Assembly (NCBI GenBank): GCA_944326115.1
Contig: CALVCQ010000014.1
Location: 1-53,070 of the forward strand
Length of the DNA stretch: 53,070 nt
Origin: Candidatus Gastranaerophilales bacterium
Lineage (GTDB): Bacteria > Cyanobacteriota > Vampirovibrionia > Gastranaerophilales > Gastranaerophilaceae
Reading direction: 5' to 3'
This document shows positions 45,601 through 51,267 of this stretch, in pieces. Both the position numbers and the translations under genes were made by a program. Numbering within the stretch: the first letter of the stretch is position 1; each line of letters begins with the position of its first letter. The notes below the pieces were generated by a model. The model made no database searches. It had not been told where the DNA came from and saw nothing but the letters and a program-made list of their open reading frames with translations.

Positions 45601-46977
45601 GGCAGAGTAAGCCATATTCTTGATCCTATGGATGACATTCTCTATCCTCACGACAGAATCGAACTTTCATCTGTTGTCCCTGAAACTGTTAATATCGCAG
45701 TTTTAGATACCAAGGGCGGAGAGGATGCTTATTCAACATTAAATATATATAATGCATTTGTTAAAGGTACAAATGATGATAAAGCAGACGTTACATTAAA
45801 AGCGGATAAAATAATTGCTCATGCGGCAGAAGCAGCAGACTCGGTTATTTCAAACGCTGCAAGACCAAATGGCTTTGATGCAAGTGAGGGCAGAGATTAT
45901 CACGATGATTTGAGTGATGATACATCTGAAATCCTTTTTGCAACCGGATTTAATACGTCAGGTGACGGTGCTCAGCTTACTTTTGATGTAGGCGGGGTAT
46001 CACCGGAGCTTGTTGCTGCAGTGAATGAAGATATTAACGGCAGAGGCTACAACAGTCAGGAGGTAATTGAACCTGTATATATCTTTAACAATGAATACGG
46101 ATTTAAAGATACTGTATATAAAGCAAACGATGTTACTTTGTCATTGAATTCATCTTCCGAATCACCTGCAGATAACAGAGGTATGTATTTTGACAAACTG
46201 TATACAGACAATGCATATATTGATACAAAAGATTTGAATCTCAATTTAAAAGATGCTTTTGTTACTAATTATGCTGAGTTCAGAAACGGTAATTTGGGAG
46301 CATCGCCGGGAGGACATATTATTGGTGGAGATTACAGATGGCTCACAATTGTAGACAACGATTATCAACGAAATCTTTCATCAATATACGGAATTAATTT
46401 AACTTCACAGCTTTATACAAAGCTTACCGGTTCATTTGGCTTGCATATGGGTGATTCAATAAGCCAGCTGACAAAAGCACCTGTTGTTTATTACAATCCG
46501 TATGTTGTTGTTAATATTCCGCAGACGGAAAACAGCTTCTACAGATTGACTTACAAAGATGACAAAATCCAAAAAACTACAACAACACCGGAATTTGAAG
46601 ACATAAACAAAGATACATATAAACCGACTAAGCGCCAAAATATCAGATTCTCACTGGGCAAAGACGATAAAGAGGTGCAAATATCAAACAGACGTATTAT
46701 AAGCATTATAGATATTTCAAAAGGCGGTCTTGCTGTAGAACATGACGGTTCTTTGAAAAAAGGTGAAGAATTTGTTATCAACTTAAGTTATCATAATGTA
46801 ACAGCTTCTCCCGAAGTACGGGTAGTACGTGTATCCGGCAACAAAGCAGGATTGCAGTTTATAAATCTTGACAATGCTACAGCAAATAAAATTCTTTATA
46901 TAAACCTGTCCGCATCTCAAGAAAATACTGATATAAATTCATCAAATAAAGCGACAATGATTATTGAAAAATTGTAA
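30700..46977 (+). CDS. Giant two-partner-secretion exoprotein (TpsA-like adhesin) with C-terminal PilZ domain
   Basis: 5425 residues, one open frame. Extended signal peptide (cleavage near residue 36, VIAS), then a TPS secretion domain (about 55-240) with FNPGGHVIFVSPNGMVVGASGVLNVGAL split by the family's conserved Asn/Gly turns. A Ser/Asp-rich stretch lies at about 568-590. From about 600 to 3300 there are dozens of related Gly/Ala/Asn/Val segments of the type VNV..N...A.I..S, expected to stack as a beta helix. Residues about 3897-4173 are charged coiled coil, then more beta-helix sequence. The C-terminus (about 5300-5405) is a PilZ domain with R5312-x3-R5316 and D5338-x-S5340-x2-G5343. I saw no cysteine in the mature part. 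The ribosome binding site is a weak GAGAAG. No stalling or cleavage site was recognised. Confidence 0.93.
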   Translation: MNIKRLPACLNYKKLISAVLCVLFLAQQTMFVPVIASEITGVEGTPIEGGNQQFDIRPEFNHGDTGFRHYNDFKLDQGDIANLIFALKNGGDISKFVNLVDSQIIINGIVNSVLNNGDFNPGGHVIFVSPNGMVVGASGVLNVGALTAIAPTQSSFDAVKEIYTPNWETHREPASPVLSIINGNHINEDGTLGAQRTDNEQVDFDINSLKLADQTGDVTVNGKIFARDGVEITARHIKVAQDKTVPNSDKAAIFAGISKDEADKNMKIASAQQAKQLFNALVNNNIENGAGFANENGKIVIKAQSVKNLTNEGGSITELLPLPDESGSQDVPQDDPHYGDYIDPEALEANSSSVVIEDAVLGAHDIDISATTNIIYNGEKGAPSLNYITNPDATAIGQLLTNGYVEFEGARAKATVTIGSGAELVASGDVLLSSLAQATTNIKSKPLKITKPVQIADVAELFYAVGTQTESSVNVESGAKIVAGEDFVANATSKNTSWVKIKNPTTMLDQALLPNWQTIVVNTNTSAVTNAIIAQGADITAANVEVDAVNVTNDFTNISSKASYYYKSESDSNSDSGSKSKPDSSSDSLPSLAIAAINRTADIETNAKIDTTINTNSQGTVSVNAQNVHVASTVANASVGEAKDKTSHITGMIPYMKELKDATKAVQKQISGILGTFIADAAPNASGSVVINNSNVEANASLGANAQIHADNVNVNANTVDLTVNNSTAKVKDEKAMAYMPVPGAAVIVNNQHNITNAVIEDGTADKHANITVNNGLNVNSTLEQPLNERTFKFLLDIASTGTDIYEAGSEMVDAASGPLDITTLNDFLMTGQTESADIFSNLKNLKVGFKLSGATSNLGLKGFFNNWAESSSASKSGGIGVAGSFVMSEVINDTIARIGENTNIDGSGDVIANAANKIVQNNAAGDVTKLWKLSGASGEGSGLGGSVIYTQNEVNAKAQIADNVTINTTGDVGIYSASEQSYINLADTGAATQNGLSFAGSVVLQELRGITEASVGSADITANNLIVSAGKGARFLQTQKYFDRLKEDPFASNDPIYNPPLEEDELDLSTPAIYDIVDLNPDTGLIDFDTSEDAPTTVNDGISNIMITGALSQQKNKVSESSTTTSSSGMAVGASVGVSDIQRNVRASIADGAQIAVNESVNVNSETYTQGVNVSIAAAFAGGVSIKKDKDKNKGAAKADNAAASESILDKALTKADSVNTKVESGAAATDSKVANASGKELNDRLSSTAKNDLNKASGESDGLGNKVAADGNKTQTGNATTASKNMSAALAGTVNVQMNESAVESTIGSANITVGKDVNVTAKQDTGVINIATGVAKAATVGAGAAINLNDNNNTTSAIIGNDNSKTSIIFNKDNEHNLNVKAEESNDNIHAAIGVGVTQQKQNDNQNSVSIGGSFNADVLENKVSSVINNTDVSKIAGENVDIDVVADNYSSAYKGAGGLAVDATSSSQGTSVGAGVAGNINIINKTTTAAVKNNSNLNNANSVDVLANSDKTKATEDLLSVGAGGSVIAGGQNSFSFVGAIGADVINNNLSASIENSTISALENINVSAFNNLNNDNIAGALSLNFAAKGTSAGIGTVVNVITTSVDSAVKNSTITQAKDVSVNAENKESLDFLAVNLGASKAATDVLVNAIVNVLNSTINSSIADSSVTNSGNTSVIAGYDSSIRGMTDVLGLALGQGNALGGNAVINVMDSTVSAQLKGDGKNGEKKIASAGEVNVKANSNQNIDIVPVGVSISTGGTAAVAANVGVNVISNTTSAKVENANLDSGSLNVEAIDTTTSKSRGGTLAVSGKTSGVGGSVLVEVLDKDVDASVKDSAVNTGDLTVNALAENIFGPKETTSITADAIVNAMGSGSLSEAGVDDSDDKTRLADWQMTYDLAGGAKAGVSGSLIAKVSQNQVNAAITGSDITAQDVTVKAENGIYTRNIVGNITAGGNAAVGGSIFVNVNTGNTDARIEDSVIASDGDVLVQADSLQDFKTIMVVGGAGGTAAVNGSVNSNTAKDTTTALIKNSDVTKSKSVTVQAKAKDDVESINLAAQGAGTASVGGIVYNNNYLNTVNAGIEGKKSSGIASGGKVKVDAKSSESFSANVAMIGAGGTASVNGVAIVNVINSNINSYINNSDVNARSIDVFANHNFNKEKYGDKTNVFTEFMDTKGTNASSDDESIAVEDKSVDSDDLAGELLPTVIVLGVSAAGTAAISANTIVDTINAQTIASVSGSEIATVDGLNIQATADEVLYNALAGVAASGTVSAGATVNTNVLSNTTKAKLADSTVNTGDVSVNAVQNTNLNTVLFMASGAGSGASVNGVVGVNTISNNTIATINNSKILLAENTKVSAETNVQANSIGVAGGGVGVGASVNGLTLTNVSTGSTLASIENNSVIEQGAANVSSSADTTMYNLIVGGSVAGTGGSVGVYAPVNVLNNNVNAYISGSKLNNNTTGSKVSADSDATLKTLVAVAGVAGIGGSVGASALVNVIDNDVLAYVLNSTITGGDFAINAEQNSSLDGLVAAVQAGGIAAAATVNVVTNTLNDRVKAYADNLISTANLDIDAVSTERIAYDMAALSGSGVGVTGAAIVNVISNQLEAYITNSELKGGSADIDTNQTITLDNAIIGGSIGAVAVGGGTIVNTVSNGNSAYVKDTYAEISSVSVNAQTTENITSDNIMASVSGTASGAVSALVNVLEGTTQAYIDAGSNNITSSGAVTIEAKDTLTLNNLSGSAAASVTGSGAASVNVNVINNAVKAELLSANDAKITAGSVDVTAISNMTNNVTTSSLAGGLTAGVAGTVSVTSIGDRFSESSTVSSANADDSVKEAQNTANAAGSGLKLVQNDDGSITVADANSTGADYKNYETPEVSLTKGTATAKEGTVANISANVETTGGDINVKAENKVNNTVKNATASVGAIGAGASVMVTDTNYNTSAQITDGNIKSAKNINVNAKSDIKATTEATSASAGAVSIGGNVAYFSNNAITEAIIGSDNTAGMTVNAKDVNITAESVDNISSKAIGGSAGLVSVYAVIALADANNEINAAVLGDNLNLKADNLSVKSINTSDLTSEMAAGGASQYGAIALVNEASSNAVSNAIINATGNIALNNDLNVVTETGHINTTAKVALGSIAVIGGNAIEQKAESASVFNSKINSETQKGLKISSKNANVKAGLKKDTNEAGDINAKVEAVSAGITLIGGTATIMKADAAANTNVVVENADINANESISLKSALDREASSSSEALSIGGITIGVTTIQTIADGDSVIDASSGILSADNVNISLSDTASTNAQSVRGSISLADGSGIKTESSIQTDANIKTGSMNANNIDVVLNNTKTAKVSDSATSGGVVIVGASDIDTKTAGNSGVETSGTIKGYGDNKSAQNFNITITDNSEAENEVSNANYGVLGVGTVTIDSNVSSTIDNLIAGDIHSNNISIQSNLNRTSTANGTGSAAGLSGISVINMNSTIGQDSTTANGATTTITAAIADAAGTVDIDSNATNTAKTYVADSTAGLIAIAHGTANNNLNSVNTLNIQNADIDIDGTFDVSAKNTNNIAMTKRSSGGGFIAVKGGELKNNINSNAQINIKNSNINAGNMNIASKTEFGSVGTVQYDDSDGGFITESGAKINNTINQKNNVTIDNSILTAEGDLTVSQQSDSDFHQAIKASASGFLTYKRAESVLNVINENVMNITEGTEISANDVFIELDSNNNLSSKTDVSASHFAGYPKSHAYLTLSNKNHMTNNGTITSSGSTNIAFLKDSKNTLTQDAYLHAQASVAVGSAEGSLTYNTDNKLDIGEKGIIASDKDVIINFDNGTNSFNARTKSVKVSRLLFGIPITDTDERSNITKNYQNAMKLDGEVSAGIGSQKYMQIDKDGNIVKDSLKGFSDKDYKQEQAGNKTSAEVTQDAIDSINVQKDYIESHITALEEDKAANQEKIEYYQAQIAELQEIIKKYENAAKISESEVNASIENNIKNNLVSAAGQGQDNSSVPDSAYDTIKNQQNNNIANAEKTYNDILNDPNKTQAEKDQAYIDYQNALNSALENALNEYKYEYEYTYTVTDDKGNTETKTETRETALSQQQKDNILALVDKVQENYTFDSNGMAMYNGKIVENDSYNTAISNVENQITDLKTQQEVYSKANEQIAEKASALSEQMSDLDEQIAHLEDNPLDGMEISNAYIEFDDIITQTPKIEITGITKDNLTGDGEFKIYLPGLTIDNYSNSDLIFNVVNLAARENGGLTIGGVSFDSYLDTGKPIADNVLYVTERNNDAIKDNTITINNYFDHNNPLNAGKNPSDIIFNNIVSTSDLIDIWNESGDITFKNVLTSDRKSIIATQGNIVYDNQNTEFALNKADDRVIAGQNITINAKNIKNNGTIKAGRDVRNITITDDMLNNLVYDPTTGKTNLISLGGSDKSAYLNDNGNNIKAIYEDGKIKLFVTSQDGGNVDLNGTVTGSGTVSYTNGYSEVKVTNNTDKTLVINDFNNNKMNGTLDNAGTLTVNKQGKDSAVTTIVSNGKIETAGVIQNGKDALNNPSNNSVLTLQSENGVLINALNDGLGNRINTIDSVGLLNVVNNNASSVTIDGTVQNTGDIKIQNSGADGIVITKNGVVNNNDGNIELVNNGNEGIAVSGTVYNANGSIKLDNQNTQAGILLDSTGFVHNDKGGDITIQNTGANGTVIQGIVQAIVDKINLINSDSDILIGDDTTNDKYLNALNNDINITITNGDLLNSGVDKTLIAAGKDLNISVTDGDIGTTDNALAGKDPGFGINASTRDKTESININVKGKITAKAENNTKTDDRLINLTAKDSDMKLNQIKAEGNVILTAAEWDTEDRNPTPGEYDSENYFTGYSIINAADDKTQPNIVGKNISLISSNDIGSSDNYVTYEQTGTDNDYFSAEAENDLYVQGMGDKSNIWQLISKRGNIALSFDGDSVIRELTSGKDIQIVSKGKNLTIYDIGRVSHILDPMDDILYPHDRIELSSVVPETVNIAVLDTKGGEDAYSTLNIYNAFVKGTNDDKADVTLKADKIIAHAAEAADSVISNAARPNGFDASEGRDYHDDLSDDTSEILFATGFNTSGDGAQLTFDVGGVSPELVAAVNEDINGRGYNSQEVIEPVYIFNNEYGFKDTVYKANDVTLSLNSSSESPADNRGMYFDKLYTDNAYIDTKDLNLNLKDAFVTNYAEFRNGNLGASPGGHIIGGDYRWLTIVDNDYQRNLSSIYGINLTSQLYTKLTGSFGLHMGDSISQLTKAPVVYYNPYVVVNIPQTENSFYRLTYKDDKIQKTTTTPEFEDINKDTYKPTKRQNIRFSLGKDDKEVQISNRRIISIIDISKGGLAVEHDGSLKKGEEFVINLSYHNVTASPEVRVVRVSGNKAGLQFINLDNATANKILYINLSASQENTDINSSNKATMIIEKL

Positions 46978-47142
46978 TAATTATCTAATATAGTGTTGCT
47001 GTTGCTGCGGCTGTCTTGTAATCAGACGCAGCGAATAGACGGATGTTTCCCGTCGCAGTGCACTGTTTGGCGGTCAGTTTCCGCTCAACGCAGATAGAAA
47101 CAGCTAACCTTTGACTTCTTTTACTTCTCTACTGAACCAAAG
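46978..47142 (+). other. Gene-free, relatively G+C-rich 3' flank of tpsA with short stem-loops
   Basis: Part of a 345-nt stretch without a gene. Two short stems are visible: 47004-47009 with 47027-47032 (GCTGCG/CGCAGC) and 47038-47042 with 47050-47054 (GACGG/CCGTC). Composition is higher in G+C than the neighbours. No ORF of interest and no T-run that would make a normal terminator. It may be the proximal part of the tpsA 3' untranslated region. Confidence 0.4.
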
Positions 47143-47314
47143 TTGACGAAATGTCAATTCAAGATAGAAACTTTGCTGAATAAAGCAACTAAATGTTGCT
47201 TTTATGACAGATGCTATGTCATAAAAGCAGTTTCCGTGTGCTGTATAATGATTAACACAAGCCGTACATATCAGAAAAATGCCTCCGGATGCAAGCGATG
47301 TCGTATCAGACAAC
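47143..47314 (-). repeat. Copy B of the degenerate ~170-nt element
   Basis: Reverse complement of this segment aligns in blocks with 28238-28405. Relative to tpsA it lies downstream in the same sense as copy A lies downstream of tpsB: in both, the palindromic TTGAC...GTCAA end is nearest the gene. It contains two overlapping hairpins not kept in copy A. The reading frames that cross the two copies share the peptide patches IMIN, RTYQ and CKRC with a 3-nt difference in spacing, so a decayed gene is one possible origin. Confidence 0.7.
47182..47228 (+). terminator. Two mutually exclusive hairpins, possible tpsA terminator
   Basis: Hairpin 1 pairs 47182-47189 with 47195-47202 (AAAGCAAC/GTTGCTTT, TAAAT loop). 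Hairpin 2 pairs 47198-47209 with 47217-47228 (12 perfect pairs, GCTTTTATGACA and complement, 7-nt loop). They share 47198-47202, so only one can form. Hairpin 1 is followed by only a short T-run, so terminator activity is uncertain. Confidence 0.45.
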
Positions 47315-47322
47315 TTATTATG

Positions 47323-48018
47323 TTAAGTGTTTATTAATTCATGATCGTTACATAGTTCGTTATTTTCTTGATCTGATTCAATATAGTTATAGTTGCACAT
47401 TTCTGCTACGGTCTTTCCCCATTGCTCAATAATTTCATCCTGTGAAAGTTCATAGGATATAGGTTTGCCTATCTGAACTATTACTTTTGCACCGAAAGGA
47501 ATCCAGTTGTATTTTTCGCAGCCTGTAATCGAAACTGGTAATATATCCCATTTTGCAGCTTTGGCTATTACTGCAAATCCCTTATTAATTTTTTCAATAG
47601 TTTTGTTTCTTCTTATCCCGCCTTGAGGGAAAATACCAAGAAGCCAGTTTGTTTTATACAAATCTTTTACTGTCTTGATTGTTGATACCTCTAGTTTTTC
47701 TCTGTTTACAGCAAAGGCTCCCAGCCAGTCCATGTTAAATCTGAATAGAAAACCGTTGTCTTCAAACAACTCTTTTTTTGCCATATATGCAATAGGTTTC
47801 CTTATAGCAATAGAAACAAGAAACGGATCCAGATAAGAAATATGATTAGCCGCACAAATAAATTTTTTACCTTTCGGAATATTCTCTCTCCCTTTTATTT
47901 CAAATTTGTAAAAAAACCAGAATATCGGAATTGCAACAAAAATGCACCACAAAGTTTGGTATAGCATTCTTACTATATTAAATTCTTTAGCGTATCTTCT
48001 TGCATAATTCCTTGTCAT
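47323..48018 (-). CDS. PlsC-family acyltransferase (probable 1-acyl-glycerol-3-phosphate acyltransferase), copy 1
   Basis: 231 residues. Acyltransferase that would add the sn-2 chain during phosphatidate synthesis at the inner membrane. The HX4D motif reads NHISYLDP and the second block FPQGGIRRN corresponds to FPEGTRS. An N-terminal hydrophobic stretch (LWCIFVAIPIFWFFY, about 22-40) anchors it. The ATG has AGGGGT five bases upstream. It follows the paralogue at 48047-48685 by 28 nt, so both are probably co-transcribed. Which lysophospholipid each uses cannot be told. Confidence 0.85.
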   Translation of the reverse strand: MTRNYARRYAKEFNIVRMLYQTLWCIFVAIPIFWFFYKFEIKGRENIPKGKKFICAANHISYLDPFLVSIAIRKPIAYMAKKELFEDNGFLFRFNMDWLGAFAVNREKLEVSTIKTVKDLYKTNWLLGIFPQGGIRRNKTIEKINKGFAVIAKAAKWDILPVSITGCEKYNWIPFGAKVIVQIGKPISYELSQDEIIEQWGKTVAEMCNYNYIESDQENNELCNDHELINT

Positions 48019-48046
48019 TTATTACCCCTAATTCCAGTTAAAAAAC

Positions 48047-48685
48047 TTATTCTAATACATATTCTTTGCCGGTTAAATCCGAAATTGTACTGCACCATTG
48101 TTGCATCATATCATCAATATTGTCACTGTACGGTATCATTTTTCCAATTTTAATAGTCAGTTTTGAAGAAAAAGGCCATCTTGGCTTTTTGTCGGAACCT
48201 ATAATAGCAACAGGCAAAATTCCTGTTTTTGTTGCTTTTGCAAATGAGGCAAACCCTTTTGAAATCTTTTCCACCCTGTCACTGGCATCTCTGGTTCCTT
48301 GCGGAAAAAGACCGAGCATCCATTTTGTATTTTTTATATTTAATGCTGTTTTTATTGTGGATACCTCAACTTTATCTCTTCTTACTGCAAATGCACCGCA
48401 AAAATCCATTAGAAGTCTTGAAAAGAATCTTTCAAATAATTCTTCTTTTGCCATAAATGCAATCGGTAAATCTAAAGCAAACGGAAGTAAAAAAGGATCC
48501 CTGCCCGATATGTGGTTTGCAGCTACAATAAATTTATCTTCATCAGGAATATTCTCTTTGCCTTCAACGTGATAATTGTACATTAGTTTTATATATGCAC
48601 CAAAAAATATGTTGCAAGTTATCCATTGAAAAACAGTTCTGAATTTATTGTAAATTTTGGTATCTCTTTTTGAAAAAGTACTCAT
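48047..48685 (-). CDS. PlsC-family acyltransferase, copy 2
   Basis: 212 residues. HX4D motif NHISGRDP and FPQGTRDAS are intact; the central DFCGAFAVRRDKVEVSTIKTAL closely resembles DWLGAFAVNREKLEVSTIKTV of copy 1, so the two arose by duplication. It is shorter at the C-terminus. The ATG has GAGGA about ten bases upstream. First gene of the acyltransferase pair, downstream of thrC with 75 nt between and no clear terminator. Confidence 0.85.
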   Translation of the reverse strand: MSTFSKRDTKIYNKFRTVFQWITCNIFFGAYIKLMYNYHVEGKENIPDEDKFIVAANHISGRDPFLLPFALDLPIAFMAKEELFERFFSRLLMDFCGAFAVRRDKVEVSTIKTALNIKNTKWMLGLFPQGTRDASDRVEKISKGFASFAKATKTGILPVAIIGSDKKPRWPFSSKLTIKIGKMIPYSDNIDDMMQQWCSTISDLTGKEYVLE

Positions 48686-48760
48686 TTGTTATTTGTCCTC
48701 AACAAGTCACTTTATACTATTGTAGCAAAAATGATTTGTTTAATCCAATAAGTCAATTGT

Positions 48761-49840
48761 CTATAAGTTCATTACCTTAAGAATATCACTTAGTTGTGCT
48801 GTTGTCTTTTTAACTTCACATCCGGAGTATTTAATAGCTGAATCGGGATCTTTTAATCCGTTACCTGTTAAAATACAAACTATTTTTTTACCGTTTTCAA
48901 TAAGTCCCATCTTCATAGCTTTAATAACACCGGCTACAGAAGCGGCGCTTGCCGGTTCTGCAAGTATACCTTCCGTGGCTGCTATCAATTTATATGCGTC
49001 TATAATTTGCTCATCAGTTACAAAATTTATGATTCCTCCGGATTTATCACGTGCATTTTCTGCCTGTTTCCAGCTTGCAGGGTTGCCTATTCTTATTGCC
49101 GTAGCAATTGTTTCAGGCTTCATAATTCTTTCGCCTTTTACTATTGCCGCAGCGCCTTCTGCTTCAAATCCCATCATTTTAGGCATATGTGATATTTTCT
49201 CAATAGCAAGATATTCTTCATAGCCTTTAAAGTATGCTGTAATATTACCGGCATTTCCAACTGGAATGAAATGATAATCAGGAGCATCTCCTAAAGCATC
49301 ACAAATTTCAAATGCTCCTGTTTTCTGTCCTTCGATTCGGTAAGGGTTAACAGAGTTTACAAGCGTAACAGGATATTTCTGAGAAATTTCTATTACTCTT
49401 TCAAGTGCTTCATCAAAGTTGCCGTTAATTGCAATAATTTCCGCACCGTACATCATTGCCTGAGACAGCTTTCCCAGTGCAATATAACCGTCAGGAATAA
49501 GAACAAAAGTTTTAAGACCTGCTTTTGCTCCGTAAGCAGCTGCAGCTGCCGAGGTATTACCTGTTGAAGCACAAATAATAGCTCTTGCACCTTCTTCTTT
49601 TGCTTTTGTAACCGCCATTGTCATACCACGGTCTTTAAAACTTCCTGTGGGGTTGGCGCCTTCGAATTTTAAATAAATTTCGCATTCCAATCCGATTTTT
49701 TTTGCAAGATTATCTGCTTTTATTAATGGAGTGTTGCCTTCATTTAATGTTACAATTTCTGTTGTGTCACTTACCGGAAGGTACTCTCTGTAGCGGTTAA
49801 TCAAACCTTTGTAATGACCAATTTGTTGAAACTTTTGCAT
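48761..49840 (-). CDS. thrC: Threonine synthase
   Basis: 359 residues, the shorter class of the family. PLP enzyme converting O-phosphohomoserine to threonine, the last step of the pathway. [14 protein letters not shown] gives the PLP lysine K69; [20 protein letters not shown] is the phosphate-cradle loop; LTGNGLKDP lies near the end. It begins 5 nt after hom, so the pair is an operon. No homoserine kinase (thrB) gene is present in the window. Confidence 0.95.
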   Translation of the reverse strand: MQKFQQIGHYKGLINRYREYLPVSDTTEIVTLNEGNTPLIKADNLAKKIGLECEIYLKFEGANPTGSFKDRGMTMAVTKAKEEGARAIICASTGNTSAAAAAYGAKAGLKTFVLIPDGYIALGKLSQAMMYGAEIIAINGNFDEALERVIEISQKYPVTLVNSVNPYRIEGQKTGAFEICDALGDAPDYHFIPVGNAGNITAYFKGYEEYLAIEKISHMPKMMGFEAEGAAAIVKGERIMKPETIATAIRIGNPASWKQAENARDKSGGIINFVTDEQIIDAYKLIAATEGILAEPASAASVAGVIKAMKMGLIENGKKIVCILTGNGLKDPDSAIKYSGCEVKKTTAQLSDILKVMNL

Positions 49841-49845
49841 TTTGA

Positions 49846-51132
49846 CTACTCCATAACTCTTATTAAATTATTAATCTTTAAAATATTAGAATTTTGTTCA
49901 AGCTCACAGATTGCGGACTTGATATTACGTTCAATACAAGCTTCTGTTATGACTACAATATCAGCGGTGTTTTGTTCGTCTATACCCTTTTGTAATACAC
50001 TTGCAAGACTTATGTTATGCCTGCCGCAAATCTCACCGATACTGCCTATTACACCAGGGGTGTTTGCTGCTGTAATTGCTATATAATACTTGTTAATAGT
50101 ATCATTAATGTCAATTTGTTCTGCATCTGTATCGTGGTGACATTTCATCATAGGCAATGCTTCTTTTGTGTCAATACTTCCTGCAATGATTAGTATATCT
50201 CCTATAACAGAACTTGCAGTAGGAAACATGCCTGCACCCGGACCCGCAAACATTACTCTTCCTACCGGAAACCCTTCAAGAACAACACTGTTTGTAACCC
50301 CATTTATACTTGCAAGACAGTCTTTGATAGGAACAAGCATTGGATGTACTCTTACGTCAGTCTTGTTTTCGTTAGATAATTTAGCAAGAGCAATGAGTTT
50401 TATTTTGTAACCGAGTTCTTTTGCAAATTTCATATCTTTGGCACTGATTTTTGTAATACCTTCACGATAAATTTTGTTGATATCCACTCTTTGATTCAGT
50501 GCAATTGTAGCAAGCGTAGCAATTTTATACGCAGAGTCAAATCCTTCTACATCACCTGTCGGGTCTGCTTCTGCATAACCGAGATTTTGTGCTTCTTTGA
50601 GTACTTCTTCGTATGAAACACTGCCTTTTTCCATTTTTGTTAATATGTAATTAGTTGTTCCGTTTAGAATTGCCTCTATAGTGTGTATTTTATTACCGGC
50701 AAGAGTGGTTTTTATCGGCATAATAATAGGTATGCCTCCGGCAATTGCGGCTTCATACAAAATAACAACATTGTTTTCGTTAGCAAGATTGAAGAGCTCC
50801 TGTCCGTTTTTTGCCAGAAGTTCTTTGTTTGCTGTAACTATGTGTTTTCCGTTAGTAATTGCTGTTTTTAACAAATCATAAGCAGGATTTATTCCGCCAA
50901 TAACCTCCACGACTATGTCGATTTCCGGATTGTTAACAATATCAAACGGATTGTCAGTCAAAATAGACCGGTCAAGATTGTCTATCTCTCTTTTCTTGTG
51001 AATATCTCTTACGGCAATTTGTGTAATTTCGATATTCTGAAAATCTTTCAGTATTTTTACAACGCCCGTACCTACTGTGCCAAGACCTATTATTCCTATT
51101 TTTGTATTTTTAACAACATTACTTTTTAGCAT
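49846..51132 (-). CDS. hom: Homoserine dehydrogenase
   Basis: 428 residues. NAD(P)H reduction of aspartate semialdehyde to homoserine. Rossmann motif GLGTVGTG (G16, G18, G21), [27 protein letters not shown] and the [10 protein letters not shown] block are present, followed by a C-terminal ACT domain (about 345-428, [21 protein letters not shown]) that commonly gives threonine feedback. The GGGGAAAG ribosome binding site lies at good spacing to the ATG and can pair with an upstream segment (see regulatory entry). Upstream of thrC in an operon. Confidence 0.96.
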   Translation of the reverse strand: MLKSNVVKNTKIGIIGLGTVGTGVVKILKDFQNIEITQIAVRDIHKKREIDNLDRSILTDNPFDIVNNPEIDIVVEVIGGINPAYDLLKTAITNGKHIVTANKELLAKNGQELFNLANENNVVILYEAAIAGGIPIIMPIKTTLAGNKIHTIEAILNGTTNYILTKMEKGSVSYEEVLKEAQNLGYAEADPTGDVEGFDSAYKIATLATIALNQRVDINKIYREGITKISAKDMKFAKELGYKIKLIALAKLSNENKTDVRVHPMLVPIKDCLASINGVTNSVVLEGFPVGRVMFAGPGAGMFPTASSVIGDILIIAGSIDTKEALPMMKCHHDTDAEQIDINDTINKYYIAITAANTPGVIGSIGEICGRHNISLASVLQKGIDEQNTADIVVITEACIERNIKSAICELEQNSNILKINNLIRVME

Positions 51133-51134
51133 TT

Positions 51135-51188
51135 CTTTCCCCGTGTTATATATTTATATGTAATTAAAGCACAAAAACACGGAGAAAG
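51135..51188 (-). promoter_or_regulatory. Stem able to sequester the hom ribosome binding site
   Basis: 51135-51147 and 51176-51188 are complementary over 13 positions, all Watson-Crick except one mismatch that is a G-U pair in the minus-strand RNA, with a 28-nt loop. The stem includes the GGGGAAAG ribosome binding site and lies 2 nt from the ATG. No riboswitch aptamer or T-box was recognised in the 135-nt leader. Confidence 0.55.
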
Positions 51189-51267
51189 AATTAAGACTTT
51201 TTTAGAAATAATCTAAGTTGTCATACTTAATACATCTGAACAGCAGTTTGGGAAAATATTTATATTA

